Assembly: GCF_002019695.1 (NCBI RefSeq)
Contig: NZ_KV917376.1
Span: 4,591,862-4,655,861, forward strand
DNA: 64,000 nt
Direction of reading: 5' to 3'
Source: Evansella clarkii
GTDB lineage: Bacteria > Bacillota > Bacilli > Bacillales > Salisediminibacteriaceae
The notes beneath the pieces were generated by a model. That model searched no databases. It saw only the letters and a list, made by a program, of their open reading frames with translations, and was not told the origin of the DNA. This document shows positions 25,451 through 34,691 of the stretch, one piece after another. The stretch's first letter is position 1, and every line of letters begins with the position of its first letter. A program made the position numbers and the translations under genes.

Positions 25451-25576
25451 AAAAGCGCAAACGCCTTGTCTCATCCTCCGCATTATTGATTAGAGCCAGA
25501 TCATCGGGACAGCCCGATGAAACCTCGTGAGGAGTACGCTCGGTTAATGCAGGCGGGCAGGCGCTTGCGCTGAAAA
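25451..25576. repeat. GCGC-arm intergenic repeat, family 2, copy ii
   Basis: Starts AAAAGCGCAAACGCC and ends GCAGGCGCTTGCGCT, an inverted pair of arms related to the copy at 22212-22384. The core holds a further dyad (ATCGGGACAGCCCGAT). Noncoding. Confidence 0.7.
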
Positions 25577-25601
25577 GTTATTGTAAAATCAATGCTTTTC
25601 G

Positions 25602-26075
25602 TCAGTTTCCGGTAATATAGTTTCTGTGCTCTTCATTCCATTTCCTGTGAAGAGAGAGAAGTTCCGGGAGCAAAGCTTTCAAACTTTCTTCGTCCCTCTT
25701 TTTTACAGCCTGGAGAAACTTTTCCTGCGTATCTTTATGGGCAGCCTCCCACGCTTCACTTTCTGCAGGATGATCACTCGTTTCTCCTTCTTTACTAAGT
25801 TCTTTCATCTTTTTATAAATAGCTTCTTTTTCTCTTACGACTTCCTGCCATTTCTCTTTCAGCTCCGGCTGGAATTTCTCGAAAAGCAGCTCCATATAAT
25901 AATAAAAATGCGGCTTAATAGCAGAATGCCTGTGCATTATATCTTCCGTATACCCGCCGCCGTTTTCTCCGCCGGCATCTTGTCCATCGTGGGCCAATGC
26001 AGCTGCAGGGACAGTAAAGAGCAATACTGCCAGCATAAAAATATATAAATTCCGAACAGAATTAGTAGTTTTCAC
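25602..26075 (-). CDS. Small secreted helical protein of unknown function
   Basis: 157 residues from GTG 26075 (AAAGG site 8 nt upstream); an ATG three codons earlier abuts the ribosome site. Signal peptide RNLYIFMLAVLLFTVPAAALA, with likely cleavage before HDGQ. The mature part is a Gly-rich linker (GQDAGGENGGGY) followed by charged helices with many Glu/Lys (LLFEKFQPELKEKWQEVV, WEAAHKDTQEKFLQAVKKRD). The overall pattern recalls small extracytoplasmic helical stress proteins, but no LTxxQ motif is present. Not recognised. Confidence 0.72.
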   Translation of the reverse strand: MKTTNSVRNLYIFMLAVLLFTVPAAALAHDGQDAGGENGGGYTEDIMHRHSAIKPHFYYYMELLFEKFQPELKEKWQEVVREKEAIYKKMKELSKEGETSDHPAESEAWEAAHKDTQEKFLQAVKKRDEESLKALLPELLSLHRKWNEEHRNYITGN

Positions 26076-26185
26076 AGAGTTCATCCTTTCCTTTTTTTCT
26101 AGTATGCTCCGTGATTTTACATTTATGAATCCATTTCATAATTCAAGATTTCCCTCAGTAATAGGAACTTTATCTAAAAATATTA

Positions 26186-26350
26186 ATTTGTTGTCCGATT
26201 TACGCTTCAGACGGACGCATTCTGCGGGCACGGCTTCAACTAATTTTTGACGGCTGAACGCCGTCAAAAATGGATTTTCAGCTTCCCATGCTTTTCCCGC
26301 CAGAGTCGTCGTCTTACGCTGCAATCGAAAAGTAATGTTCGTCTTTTTTT
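26186..26350 (-). repeat. Mosaic intergenic element, short copy
   Basis: On the minus strand this matches the outer blocks of 14512-15202: TTCGATTGCAG, AAGACG, GCGGGAAAAGCATG, AGCTGAAAATCCATTTTTGA, the TTTTTGACGGC hairpin and CGCAGAATGCGTCCGTCTGA. It lacks the 500-bp insert with the tandem array. It is therefore the probable unexpanded form. The ORF at 26136-26375 is an artefact inside it. The gene-free stretch 26085-26382 holds nothing else obvious. Confidence 0.82.
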
Positions 26351-26382
26351 TTGCAAAGCTATATATGAAATTCATTCTTATG

Positions 26383-26420
26383 TAAAAACAAACCTGGCTG
26401 TGAGACAGCCAGGTTTGTTT
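26383..26420 (-). terminator. Terminator of the bkd operon
   Basis: 15-bp perfect stem with core AACCTGGCTG/CAGCCAGGTT flanked by AAACA/TGTTT, 6 nt after the bkdB stop. Confidence 0.95.
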
Positions 26421-26426
26421 CCTTAC

Positions 26427-27734
26427 TTAATATATACTCGTATTACTTTCATTCATGTTCTCTAGCGTATTTTTAATATGCGCCATAAATTTACCGCAAA
26501 TTAATCCGTCGAGGACTCGATGATCCAGTGACATACAGAGATTCACCATATGCCTTATAGCTATTGCGTCATTTTCCATAACCACAGGACGTTTAACAAT
26601 CGATTCCACGGAAAGGATTGCTGCCTGCGGATAATTAATAATAGGCTGAGACTGAACAGACCCGAATGACCCTGTATTATTTACAGTGAAAGTCCCCCCC
26701 TGCATATCTTCCTGCTTCAGGGAATTAGAGCGCACCTTTCCGGCAAGGTCATTTATTTCTCTAGCTAAACCTTTAATCGTTTTTTCGTCTGCATGTTTAA
26801 TTACTGGAACGAAAAGTTCTTTTTCAGTAGCAACAGCAAGGGAAATATGCACATCTTTATGGCGGATGATTTTATCGCCGGCCCACTGTGAGTTAATTTG
26901 CGGATATTCTTTCAGTCCGTCAACCACAGCTTTTACAAAGAAAGGCAGGAATGTTAATTTAATATCTTCTTTCCGGTTAAACTCATCTTTTATTTTGTTC
27001 CGGAAGTTAACGAGATTTGTAACATCCACTTCAACCATCATCCATGCATGCGGAGCCTCGTGTTTTGATTTAACCATATTATTAGCGATTGCTTTCCTTA
27101 CACCGGATACAGGAATTTCTTCCGTTCTTCCAGCTGAGGCAGCTGGCTGCCTGTAGGTTTCCCTGCCTCCCGCTGGAGCAGCATCCATTTCTGGCGCCGT
27201 TCGTTCCGGAGCCATCTCTGCAGGTTTTGGTTCTTCAGCAGCTTTAGGCGGAGTCTGGGCTTTACCGCCTTTTTCAGGTATATTGCCCCCTTCAATTAAG
27301 GCAAGAAGGTCTTTTCGTGTAATACGGCCGCCCCGTCCACTTCCTTCAACCTGCTCAAGATCAATATTATTTTCCTGAGCAAGACGGAGAACTGCAGGAG
27401 AGTAACGTTTTTTAGCTGAAGTGTCCTCCTGCTGTACAGGTTCTTCTTTCTTTTCAGATGATGGAGCTTGTTTCTTTTCGGAAGGAGCAGCCTCCCCCTC
27501 TGCCTCCATCGTGCAAATAACTTCGCCTACTGCAATTGTCTGGTCTTCCTCTGCGATCAGTTCTTTGATCGTTCCTGTATAGGAAGAAGGTACTTCCGCA
27601 TTCACTTTATCAGTCATTACTTCTGCGATGGGATCGTATTTATTCACCTGATCGCCTGGCTGTACCAGCCATTTTGTTATAGTACCCTCTGTTACACTTT
27701 CGCCTAACTGGGGCATTGTAATTTCAGTTGCCAT
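26427..27734 (-). CDS. bkdB: Branched-chain keto-acid dehydrogenase E2 (BkdB)
   Basis: 435 residues. Lipoyl domain 1-78 with the lipoylated Lys in MTDKVNAEVPS; a Pro/Ala/Glu-rich linker; peripheral-subunit-binding domain about 110-148 (SPAVLRLAQENNIDLEQVEG, RITRKDLL); a second linker; and the catalytic acyltransferase domain from about 205 with SLDHRVLDG near the C-terminus (catalytic His). It forms the multimeric core of the complex and transfers isobutyryl, isovaleryl or 2-methylbutyryl groups to CoA. Last gene of the operon. Together with E1 and E3 it supplies branched-chain fatty-acid primers. Confidence 0.95.
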   Translation of the reverse strand: MATEITMPQLGESVTEGTITKWLVQPGDQVNKYDPIAEVMTDKVNAEVPSSYTGTIKELIAEEDQTIAVGEVICTMEAEGEAAPSEKKQAPSSEKKEEPVQQEDTSAKKRYSPAVLRLAQENNIDLEQVEGSGRGGRITRKDLLALIEGGNIPEKGGKAQTPPKAAEEPKPAEMAPERTAPEMDAAPAGGRETYRQPAASAGRTEEIPVSGVRKAIANNMVKSKHEAPHAWMMVEVDVTNLVNFRNKIKDEFNRKEDIKLTFLPFFVKAVVDGLKEYPQINSQWAGDKIIRHKDVHISLAVATEKELFVPVIKHADEKTIKGLAREINDLAGKVRSNSLKQEDMQGGTFTVNNTGSFGSVQSQPIINYPQAAILSVESIVKRPVVMENDAIAIRHMVNLCMSLDHRVLDGLICGKFMAHIKNTLENMNESNTSIY

Positions 27735-27755
27735 AAAATAAGGTGCCTCCTTTTA

Positions 27756-28739
27756 TTAAAATTCTGCAAGCTCCTTCATAGCAGCTTCTACTTTATCCGG
27801 ATTAACCATAAAATATTTTTCCATTGTTGGCGCATACGGCATTGAAGGGACGTCAGGTCCTGCCAGACGCTGGATCGGTGAGTCCAGGTCGAATAAGCAG
27901 TTTTCCGCAATAATTGCTGCTACTTCGCTCATGATACTGCCTTCCTTGTTATCCTCGGTAACGAGAAGCACTTTCCCTGTTTTCTTAGCGGCTTCAATAA
28001 TCGCCTCTTTATCGAGAGGATACACGGTCCGTAGATCAAGAATATGTGCTTCGTACCCTTCTTTTGCCAGGTTTTCTGCAGCCTGCATTGCAAAATGGAC
28101 ACATAGGCCATAAGTAATTACGGTAATGTCTTCTCCTTCACGCTTCACATCTGCTTTCCCTATTGGAAGCGTATAATCCTCATCAGGCACTTCACCTTTT
28201 ATGAGTCTGTAGGCACGCTTATGTTCAAAAAATAACACAGGATCTTCACTTCGGATAGAAGCCTTTAGCAATCCTTTAACATCATAAGGTGTTGAAGGCA
28301 TGACAATCTTCAGACCTGGCACATTAGCGAACAATGCTTCCACTGACTGAGAATGATACAGCGCCCCATGAACGCCCCCTCCGTATGGAGCACGGATAGT
28401 AATCGGGCATGTCCAGTCATTATTTGAACGGTAACGAATTTTTGCTGCTTCAGAAACAATCTGGTTTACAGCAGGCATAATAAAATCAGCAAACTGCATT
28501 TCGGCTACAGGACGCATTCCGTACATAGCCGCTCCGATGCCTACTCCGGCTATAGCTGACTCCGCAAGCGGTGTATCAATAACCCTTTCTTCTCCAAATT
28601 GTTCATAGAGACCGTTAGTAGCACGGAACACTCCTCCACGCTTACCAACATCTTCTCCAAGAACAAATACGTTTTCATCTCTTTCCATTTCTTCTTTCAT
28701 AGCAAGTGTAACTGCTTCAATATATGATCTGACTGGCAT
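27756..28739 (-). CDS. bkdAB: Branched-chain keto-acid dehydrogenase E1 beta (BkdAB)
   Basis: 327 residues with the usual transketolase pyrimidine-binding and C-terminal domains: VFVLGEDVGKRGGVFRATNG, DTPLAESAIAGVGIGAAMYG, MQFADFIMPAVNQIVSEAAK, IRAPYGGGVHGALYHSQS and RLAGPDVPSMPYAP. It pairs with BkdAA to form the thiamine-diphosphate decarboxylase of the complex. 8 nt after bkdAA. Confidence 0.96.
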   Translation of the reverse strand: MPVRSYIEAVTLAMKEEMERDENVFVLGEDVGKRGGVFRATNGLYEQFGEERVIDTPLAESAIAGVGIGAAMYGMRPVAEMQFADFIMPAVNQIVSEAAKIRYRSNNDWTCPITIRAPYGGGVHGALYHSQSVEALFANVPGLKIVMPSTPYDVKGLLKASIRSEDPVLFFEHKRAYRLIKGEVPDEDYTLPIGKADVKREGEDITVITYGLCVHFAMQAAENLAKEGYEAHILDLRTVYPLDKEAIIEAAKKTGKVLLVTEDNKEGSIMSEVAAIIAENCLFDLDSPIQRLAGPDVPSMPYAPTMEKYFMVNPDKVEAAMKELAEF

Positions 28740-28746
28740 AATGCAA

Positions 28747-29742
28747 TCACTCCTCTCCGTATACGTGTTTTAAAGCGGATTCTGGTTCTGCATATGGTGC
28801 ATTTTCCGCATATTCTGTCGCTTCATCAATAATCTTCCTCAGTTTTCCACGGATCTCCTCTTCCTTCTCATCAGTGAGCAGCCCTGTTTCCCGCAGATAA
28901 TTTCCGAAAGTAATAATATTGTCCTTTTTCTTCGCTTCAGCAACCTCTTCCCTAGCACGGTATACACTGTCGTCATCATCACTGGAGTGAGGTGTCAAAC
29001 GATAGGAAACTGTTTCAACAAGTGTTGGCCCGTCCCCTTTAACAGCTCTTTCTCTCGCTTCAGAAATCGCTTCGTATACTGCAAGAGGATCATTCCCATC
29101 CACTGTTACGCCAGGAATCCCGTATCCAACTGCACGGTCTGAAACATTCTCACAGTTTAACTGTTTCTCAAGCGGTACAGAAATAGCATATTTATTATTT
29201 TCAACCATGAATATACATGGAAGATCATGAACACTTGCAAAGTTTATCCCTTCATGGAAATCCCCCTGGTTAGAAGACCCTTCACCTAATGTCGTAAAAG
29301 AAACAAAATCCTGTTTCTTCATTTTAGCTGCAAGGCCGAAACCAACTGCATGAGGAAGCTGAGTAGTTACAGGGGAAGAACCTGTGACGATTCGATTCTT
29401 CTTCTGTCCGAAATGTCCCGGCATTTGTCTTCCTCCGGAGTTCGGATCTTCTGCTTTTGCAAATCCGGAGAGCATCAATTCCTGAGGAGTCATCCCGAAA
29501 GTAAGTACTACCCCCATATCCCGGTAATAAGGCAATACATAATCCTTTTCTGTATTCAGGGCAAATGCAGCCCCAACCTGCGCCGCTTCCTGCCCCTGAC
29601 AGGAAATTACAAACGGAATTTTCCCAGCACGGTTTAGAAGCCACATTCTTTCATCTATCATCCGTGCCATCAGCATAGTTTCATACATTTCCAGAACAGT
29701 TTCATCAGATAATCCTAGTTGCTGGTGTCGAAGTTCACTCAT
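28747..29742 (-). CDS. bkdAA: Branched-chain keto-acid dehydrogenase E1 alpha (BkdAA)
   Basis: 331 residues. The thiamine-diphosphate motif GEGSSNQGDFHEGINFASV (about 153-171) is complete, and YRLTPHSSDDDDSVYR is the phosphorylation-loop region of this family. RMIDERMWLLNRAGKIPF is the substrate-side N-terminal helix. Decarboxylates 2-oxoisovalerate, 2-oxoisocaproate and 2-oxo-3-methylvalerate and passes the acyl group to lipoyl-E2. Follows lpdV by about 36 nt. Confidence 0.96.
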   Translation of the reverse strand: MSELRHQQLGLSDETVLEMYETMLMARMIDERMWLLNRAGKIPFVISCQGQEAAQVGAAFALNTEKDYVLPYYRDMGVVLTFGMTPQELMLSGFAKAEDPNSGGRQMPGHFGQKKNRIVTGSSPVTTQLPHAVGFGLAAKMKKQDFVSFTTLGEGSSNQGDFHEGINFASVHDLPCIFMVENNKYAISVPLEKQLNCENVSDRAVGYGIPGVTVDGNDPLAVYEAISEARERAVKGDGPTLVETVSYRLTPHSSDDDDSVYRAREEVAEAKKKDNIITFGNYLRETGLLTDEKEEEIRGKLRKIIDEATEYAENAPYAEPESALKHVYGEE

Positions 29743-29778
29743 TTTATTCCCTCCTTAGTTATCTTCCTGAATAACAAA

Positions 29779-31206
29779 CTATCCTCCGTGAATTGCCTTA
29801 CCGTCAACGGCAAGTGCTGCTTCGCCGACCGCTTCAGACAGGCTAGGATGAGGATGTATCGTCTCCGCAACCTCCCAATGAGCAGCATCCAGTACTTTTG
29901 CCAGAGCAGCTTCAGAAATCATATCAGTGACATGCGGGCCAATCATATGTACCCCGAGAAGATCGTCTGTTTTCGCATCTGAAACAAATTTAACAAAACC
30001 TGTTGTATCCCCGTTCACCAGAGCCTTTCCAATTGCTTTAAAAGGAAATGTTCCAGTTTTTACTTCGTAGCCTTTCTCTTTAGCATCTGCTTCCGTAAGT
30101 CCTACACTAGCTGCTTCAGGAGAAGAATAAGTACATTTTGCTACCATGTCAGGGTTCACTGGATGAGGGTCACCGTCAGCCATATGCTCCACAGCTGCAA
30201 TTCCTTCATGGGAAGCAACATGGGCAAGCTGAAGGCCGCCGATAACATCACCGATCGCATAAATATGTGATTCTTTCGTCTGGTAATATTCGTTTGTGAC
30301 GATAAAATCCTTCTCTGTCTTAATATCTGTGTTTTGCAGACCTATATCAGAGATATTTGCAGCTCTCCCAACCGAGACAAGCACCTTTTCTGTTTCTGCG
30401 TATTTTGTTTCACCTTTATGCTCATAAGGGACGATTACCTTATCTCCGTCAGTTTTAACCTGATCTGCAAGCACCTTGGCAGAAGTTACAATTTTCACTT
30501 TCTTTTTCTTCATTGCCCGGAGCATCTCTTTAGAAATATCTTCGTCTTCGAGCGGCAGTATTCTTGGCAGATATTCGAGAACTGTTACTTCCACACCGAA
30601 GTCTGCAAGCATTGACGCCCACTCGATACCTATTACCCCTCCGCCAACGATAGTAATCGATGCCGGCAGTTCTTCCATTTGCAGCGCTTCATCGGAGGTC
30701 ATGATCTTCTCTTTATCGATCTCAAGACCCGGCAGTGTTTTCGGCCTGCTGCCAGTGGCAATAAGAACAAACTTCGGAACAAGCATTTCATTTTCTGATC
30801 CGTCATTATTCTCTACAGAAATTGTCCCTGGTGACGGAGAAAATATAGAAGGACCTAAAATTCTTCCATGGCCATGAAATACATCAATCTTACCTTTTTT
30901 CATCAGATGCTGTACGCCTTTATGAAGCTGGTCCACGATTCCTTGTTTTCTTTCCTGCACTTTCAGGAAATTGAGTCCTGGCTCAGACGTTTCCACACCA
31001 AAATCAGCGCTTTTCTGAACTGTTTTATACACTTCCGCACTTCTGAGTAGTGCCTTGCTCGGAATACAGCCCTTATGAAGGCATGTCCCTCCGAGGTTCT
31101 CCTTTTCAACCACAGCGACTTTCATTCCTAACTGGGAAGCACGAATTGCTGCAACGTAGCCCCCGGTTCCTGCACCCAGTACTACTAAATCGTAATCTTT
31201 AGCCAT
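29779..31206 (-). CDS. lpdV: Dihydrolipoyl dehydrogenase of the Bkd complex (E3)
   Basis: 475 residues, a pyridine-nucleotide disulfide oxidoreductase. FAD motif VVLGAGTGGYVAAIRASQLG, redox pair GGTCLHKGCIPSK, NAD-binding ITIVGGGVIGIEWASMLADFG, and the C-terminal catalytic HPHPSLSEA. Reoxidises the lipoamide of BkdB using NAD+. Encoded between buk and bkdAA as in B. subtilis, so assigned to this complex rather than to pyruvate dehydrogenase. Confidence 0.95.
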   Translation of the reverse strand: MAKDYDLVVLGAGTGGYVAAIRASQLGMKVAVVEKENLGGTCLHKGCIPSKALLRSAEVYKTVQKSADFGVETSEPGLNFLKVQERKQGIVDQLHKGVQHLMKKGKIDVFHGHGRILGPSIFSPSPGTISVENNDGSENEMLVPKFVLIATGSRPKTLPGLEIDKEKIMTSDEALQMEELPASITIVGGGVIGIEWASMLADFGVEVTVLEYLPRILPLEDEDISKEMLRAMKKKKVKIVTSAKVLADQVKTDGDKVIVPYEHKGETKYAETEKVLVSVGRAANISDIGLQNTDIKTEKDFIVTNEYYQTKESHIYAIGDVIGGLQLAHVASHEGIAAVEHMADGDPHPVNPDMVAKCTYSSPEAASVGLTEADAKEKGYEVKTGTFPFKAIGKALVNGDTTGFVKFVSDAKTDDLLGVHMIGPHVTDMISEAALAKVLDAAHWEVAETIHPHPSLSEAVGEAALAVDGKAIHGG

Positions 31207-31266
31207 AATTACCTCCTCAAAACGTGTAAGTGAGAAGCAGCCAGATGGCAGCTGCTCACTCTTGCT

Positions 31267-32346
31267 TTAATATTCCTTTGCTTCTTCCTCATCCCGTAGG
31301 ACGCGGAGGGCTCCTTCTGCCAGCGCCTGCAGTTCATTTTCCCCAGGCTTAATAATAACGTTGGCTATCCACTGAATTCTTTCTGTTATTTTGCTGACAA
31401 ATTCCTTTCCATAAGCCAGTCCGCCGGTAAGGATAATTGCATCTGTTTTTCCTGACAGTACAGCAGCGGCAGCTCCTATTTCTTTTGCGATCTGATAAGC
31501 CATCGCGTCATATACAAGCTCCGCTTTCTCATCGCCTTTAGCGATTCGGTTTTCTACTTCGACTGCATCGTTGGTACCTAAGTAACCAACAAGTCCGCCC
31601 TGTCCAACAATCTTCTTCATAATTTCGTCCGCATAAAATTCCCCTGAAAAACACATGGAAACTAAATCACCTGCAGGCACAGTCCCGGCCCTTTCTGGTG
31701 AAAACGGGCCTTCCCCGTGCAGACCGTTATTAACATCTATTACACGTCCGTTTTTATGAACCCCGACAGTAATACCACCGCCCATATGCACGACGATAAG
31801 GGAAAGTTCCTTATACGACGTTTTCAGTTCGTCGGCTACTCTCCTGGCAACCGCTTTCTGATTCAGTGCATGAAAAATACTTTTTCTTTCAAAATCAGCA
31901 AAGCCTGATACCTTTGCAATGTCATCCAGTTCATCTACCACGACAGGATCAACAATATAAGAAGGAATATTAAGCTGGGAAGCAATTTCCTCTGCGAGGA
32001 TCCCCCCAAGGTTTGAAGCATGCTGACCGGAATAACCTTCCCTTAAATCCTGGATCATTCTGTCATTTACTGCATACGTTCCTCCTTCGATAGGACGGAG
32101 GAGTCCCCCTCTGCCGACAACAGCGGATAACTTTGATAAATTCATCCCCTGATTATCGAGAGTCTCCAGGATCATCTGCTTTCGGAAAGGATACTGGTCG
32201 ATAATTGAATCATAATCATTAAGTTTGTCCCTGTCATGGCGGATCGTTTCTTCCATGATGATTCTTTCATTATCAAAGACACCTATTTTAGTCGATGTAG
32301 ATCCTGGATTAATCGTTAGTATTCTGAAATCTTTTTTGTGTTCCAC
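31267..32346 (-). CDS. buk: Butyrate kinase
   Basis: 359 residues from GTG 32346, chosen because GGAGGG sits 7 nt upstream and the family N-terminus ([17 protein letters not shown]) follows; the frame could open at TTG 32367. Acetate/butyrate-kinase fold: the N-terminal phosphate loop above, [17 protein letters not shown] in the middle, and [13 protein letters not shown] near the C-terminus. Converts acyl phosphates made by Ptb into short-chain acids with ATP formation; in this operon the likely products are isobutyrate, isovalerate and 2-methylbutyrate. Confidence 0.94.
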   Translation of the reverse strand: MEHKKDFRILTINPGSTSTKIGVFDNERIIMEETIRHDRDKLNDYDSIIDQYPFRKQMILETLDNQGMNLSKLSAVVGRGGLLRPIEGGTYAVNDRMIQDLREGYSGQHASNLGGILAEEIASQLNIPSYIVDPVVVDELDDIAKVSGFADFERKSIFHALNQKAVARRVADELKTSYKELSLIVVHMGGGITVGVHKNGRVIDVNNGLHGEGPFSPERAGTVPAGDLVSMCFSGEFYADEIMKKIVGQGGLVGYLGTNDAVEVENRIAKGDEKAELVYDAMAYQIAKEIGAAAAVLSGKTDAIILTGGLAYGKEFVSKITERIQWIANVIIKPGENELQALAEGALRVLRDEEEAKEY

Positions 32347-32418
32347 AATATTGCCCTCCATTGTCAAAAAACATATCTCAACGGAAGATCAGCCCTTAAA
32401 GGAGAGATCTTTATTTGC

Positions 32419-33516
32419 TTATCTGCCACGGCTTAAAATGTTCATGCCGTTCTGAAGAAATTGTTTACGTGAACGTCTCATCGTTTCAATTCTTTCCTCT
32501 GCCATTCTGTCTGCAGCTTTATAGGAAGGAATCTGATCCCTCTTTGAAATTTCAAATATCGTTGAGATACTGTCATAAATTGTTTCTACTTTTTTCAGAG
32601 CTCTTTCTCTGTTGTAGCCTAACAGCTCATCAGCCACATTAATAACACCGCCTGAATTGATAACATAATCTGGTGCGTATACAATACCCATTTCCTGAAC
32701 AATATCTCCGTGCCTTGTTTCTTTCAGCTGATTGTTCGCAGCTCCGGCTATTACCTTTGCCTTAAGCTGTGAAATGGTTTCATCATTAATTGTCGCTCCG
32801 AGTGCACATGGAGCATATATATCAGAGTCCACACTGTATATATCCGCTGGATCTACCGCTTCAGCTCCAAATTCTTCTACAGCCCTTTGTACAGCTTCTT
32901 TGTTAATATCAGTAATTATCAGCTTCGCTCCTTCTTCATGGAGGTGGCGGCACATTGCGTATGCCACGTTCCCCACACCTTGCACTGCGACTCTTTTCCC
33001 TTCAAGGGAATCTGTCCCGAAGGCTTCCTTTGCAGCGGCTTTCATTCCTACATATACACCGTAGCCTGTAACAGGGGACGGGTTTCCGGAAGAACCGAAT
33101 GCTGGAGAAATCCCTGTAACATAATCTGTTTCAGAATAAATAATATCCATATCCTCAACTGTTGTCCCAACGTCTTCAGCTGTAATATACCGTCCTCCAA
33201 GACCTTGAATATAACGTCCGAACGCCCGGAACATTGCTTCGTTTTTATCTTTGCGCGGGTCTCCTATAATAACTGTTTTCCCCCCGCCAAGATTGAGTCC
33301 TGCAGCGGCATTTTTATATGTCATCCCTTTCGCAAGACGAAGCGCGTCCTCAAAAGCTTCTTCTTCAGTAGCATAAGTCCACATTCTTGTACCGCCAAGG
33401 GCTGGTCCGAGAGTTGTATCATGAATTGCTATAATTGCTTTCAATCCTGACTGCTTATCCTGGCAGACAACCACCTGTTCATAATCATAAGTTTCCATGT
33501 ACTTAAACAATTCCAT
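32419..33516 (-). CDS. bcd: Leucine dehydrogenase
   Basis: 365 residues of the Glu/Leu/Phe/Val dehydrogenase family. Substrate domain: [12 protein letters not shown] with the conserved Gly-Gly, and [14 protein letters not shown] with the catalytic Lys region. NAD domain: [38 protein letters not shown]. Deaminates leucine, isoleucine and valine to the 2-oxo acids that feed Bkd. Second gene of the operon, same order as in B. subtilis. Confidence 0.96.
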   Translation of the reverse strand: MELFKYMETYDYEQVVVCQDKQSGLKAIIAIHDTTLGPALGGTRMWTYATEEEAFEDALRLAKGMTYKNAAAGLNLGGGKTVIIGDPRKDKNEAMFRAFGRYIQGLGGRYITAEDVGTTVEDMDIIYSETDYVTGISPAFGSSGNPSPVTGYGVYVGMKAAAKEAFGTDSLEGKRVAVQGVGNVAYAMCRHLHEEGAKLIITDINKEAVQRAVEEFGAEAVDPADIYSVDSDIYAPCALGATINDETISQLKAKVIAGAANNQLKETRHGDIVQEMGIVYAPDYVINSGGVINVADELLGYNRERALKKVETIYDSISTIFEISKRDQIPSYKAADRMAEERIETMRRSRKQFLQNGMNILSRGR

Positions 33517-33559
33517 TTTTATTCCTCCTCTGAATATTCCCTGTGTATAGCGTTTATAA

Positions 33560-34471
33560 TTAATGGACTGAAGAAGAGCCTGTGCCCATTGCTATTGAAA
33601 AGAGTTTACTGTTTACAGAATCTGCTCTTGATGTAAGGATAACCGGGGCTTTTGCACCTGTAATTATCCCCCCGACTACAGCATTTCCAAAATAGGTAAG
33701 GGACTTATAAAGCACATTGCCAGTTTCAATATCCGGCACAAGCAAAATATCAGCCTTCCCCGCAACTTCAGAGTCGATTCCTTTTTGTAATGCTGCTTCC
33801 TCGGATACTGCATTATCAAAACCTAGCGGACCATCCACAACACACCCGGTTATCTGGCCTCGTTTATTCATCTGAGTCAGTGCGGCGGCATGAATTGTCG
33901 CTTCCATTGCAGGATTAACGGTTTCTACCGCTGCAATAGCCGCAACTCGAGGTTTTTCTACTCCGAGCCCTTTTACTGTTTCAACTGTATTCTGAATGAT
34001 TTGAGCTTTCTCGTTCAAATCTGGGTTTATATTCATTGCGGCATCTGTTATAAATAGCATTTTATCTCTTCCCGGGAGTGAAAAACCAGCTGCATGGGAG
34101 AGAATTTTGCCTGTCCTGAGCCCTGATTCCTTATTCAGAACCGCCTTCAGCAGAACAGAAGTTGAAAGCATCCCTTTCATTAATACTTGCGCTGCTCCTT
34201 TATTAATTAGCTCAACAGCTTTTAGAGCAGATTCCTTAGGGACAGAGCTATCCACCAGCTGGATTTTTTCTCTGTGCCTGCTGGTCATACCCGCTTCTTC
34301 AGCCAGCACTTCCATTTTTTCAGCAGGACCTGTAAATATAAATGAGGCAAGCCGGAGATCTATAGCTTCTTTCGCTGCCTGAAACAAAGAAATGTCATCA
34401 GCATGGGCTACTGCGATTGTTTTCTTTTCCGATGCCTCCTGAATTGAATGTATCAGTTCTTCATATGTCAT
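33560..34471 (-). CDS. ptb: Phosphate butyryltransferase (Ptb/YqiS)
   Basis: 303 residues of the phosphotransacetylase/phosphotransbutyrylase family: [80 protein letters not shown] and [19 protein letters not shown]. Exchanges the CoA of branched-chain acyl-CoAs for phosphate, feeding Buk. First gene after the sigma-54 promoter, so it heads the operon. ATG with an AGGAAGGTGAG ribosome site. Confidence 0.94.
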   Translation of the reverse strand: MTYEELIHSIQEASEKKTIAVAHADDISLFQAAKEAIDLRLASFIFTGPAEKMEVLAEEAGMTSRHREKIQLVDSSVPKESALKAVELINKGAAQVLMKGMLSTSVLLKAVLNKESGLRTGKILSHAAGFSLPGRDKMLFITDAAMNINPDLNEKAQIIQNTVETVKGLGVEKPRVAAIAAVETVNPAMEATIHAAALTQMNKRGQITGCVVDGPLGFDNAVSEEAALQKGIDSEVAGKADILLVPDIETGNVLYKSLTYFGNAVVGGIITGAKAPVILTSRADSVNSKLFSIAMGTGSSSVH

Positions 34472-34519
34472 GTATTTATCTCACCTTCCTCTTCATTACC
34501 GTCCCGCTTATATAATACA

Positions 34520-34536
34520 TGCAAGTTACATGCCAA
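34520..34536 (-). promoter_or_regulatory. Sigma-54 (SigL) promoter of the bkd operon
   Basis: Minus-strand TTGGCATGTAACTTGCA matches the -24/-12 consensus YTGGCACG-N4-TTGCW with GG and GC elements correctly spaced. Predicted start near 34509, about 38 nt before ptb. Activation requires BkdR, encoded just upstream. Confidence 0.9.
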
Positions 34537-34548
34537 CTTTTAAAATCA

Positions 34549-34562
34549 GGAAAACGTTTACA
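34549..34562 (-). promoter_or_regulatory. cre-like CcpA site between bkd UAS and promoter
   Basis: Minus-strand TGTAAACGTTTTCC matches TGWAANCGNTNWCA except for the last base. Placed between the palindromic upstream site and the -24 element, where CcpA could interfere with DNA looping. Confidence 0.55.
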
Positions 34563-34605
34563 AAGCCCCTCTTTTATCACAACGGAGTGTGCATTTTTTT
34601 TCACA

Positions 34606-34639
34606 GTGCGCAATAATTTGCATGCAAATTATTGCGCAC
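34606..34639. promoter_or_regulatory. Perfect 34-bp palindrome, probable BkdR upstream activating site
   Basis: Each 17-bp arm reads GTGCGCAATAATTTGCA towards the centre. It lies about 70-105 bp upstream of the sigma-54 -24 element, the distance expected for an enhancer-binding protein. No T-run follows on the minus strand, so it is unlikely to be an ordinary terminator of bkdR. A partial copy (GTGTGCATT) occurs at 34587-34595. Confidence 0.7.
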
Positions 34640-34691
34640 CTCCTGTTTTTGGGAAAAAGAGGGATTAAGTGACATATACCTCCTGACTGTT

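Noticed and set aside
26136..26375. 79-residue minus-strand ORF
   Set aside because: Lies within the dispersed intergenic element and would encode repeat sequence.
34606..34639. Terminator of bkdR
   Set aside because: Perfect stem but no T-run after it on the minus strand; its position fits an upstream activating site better.
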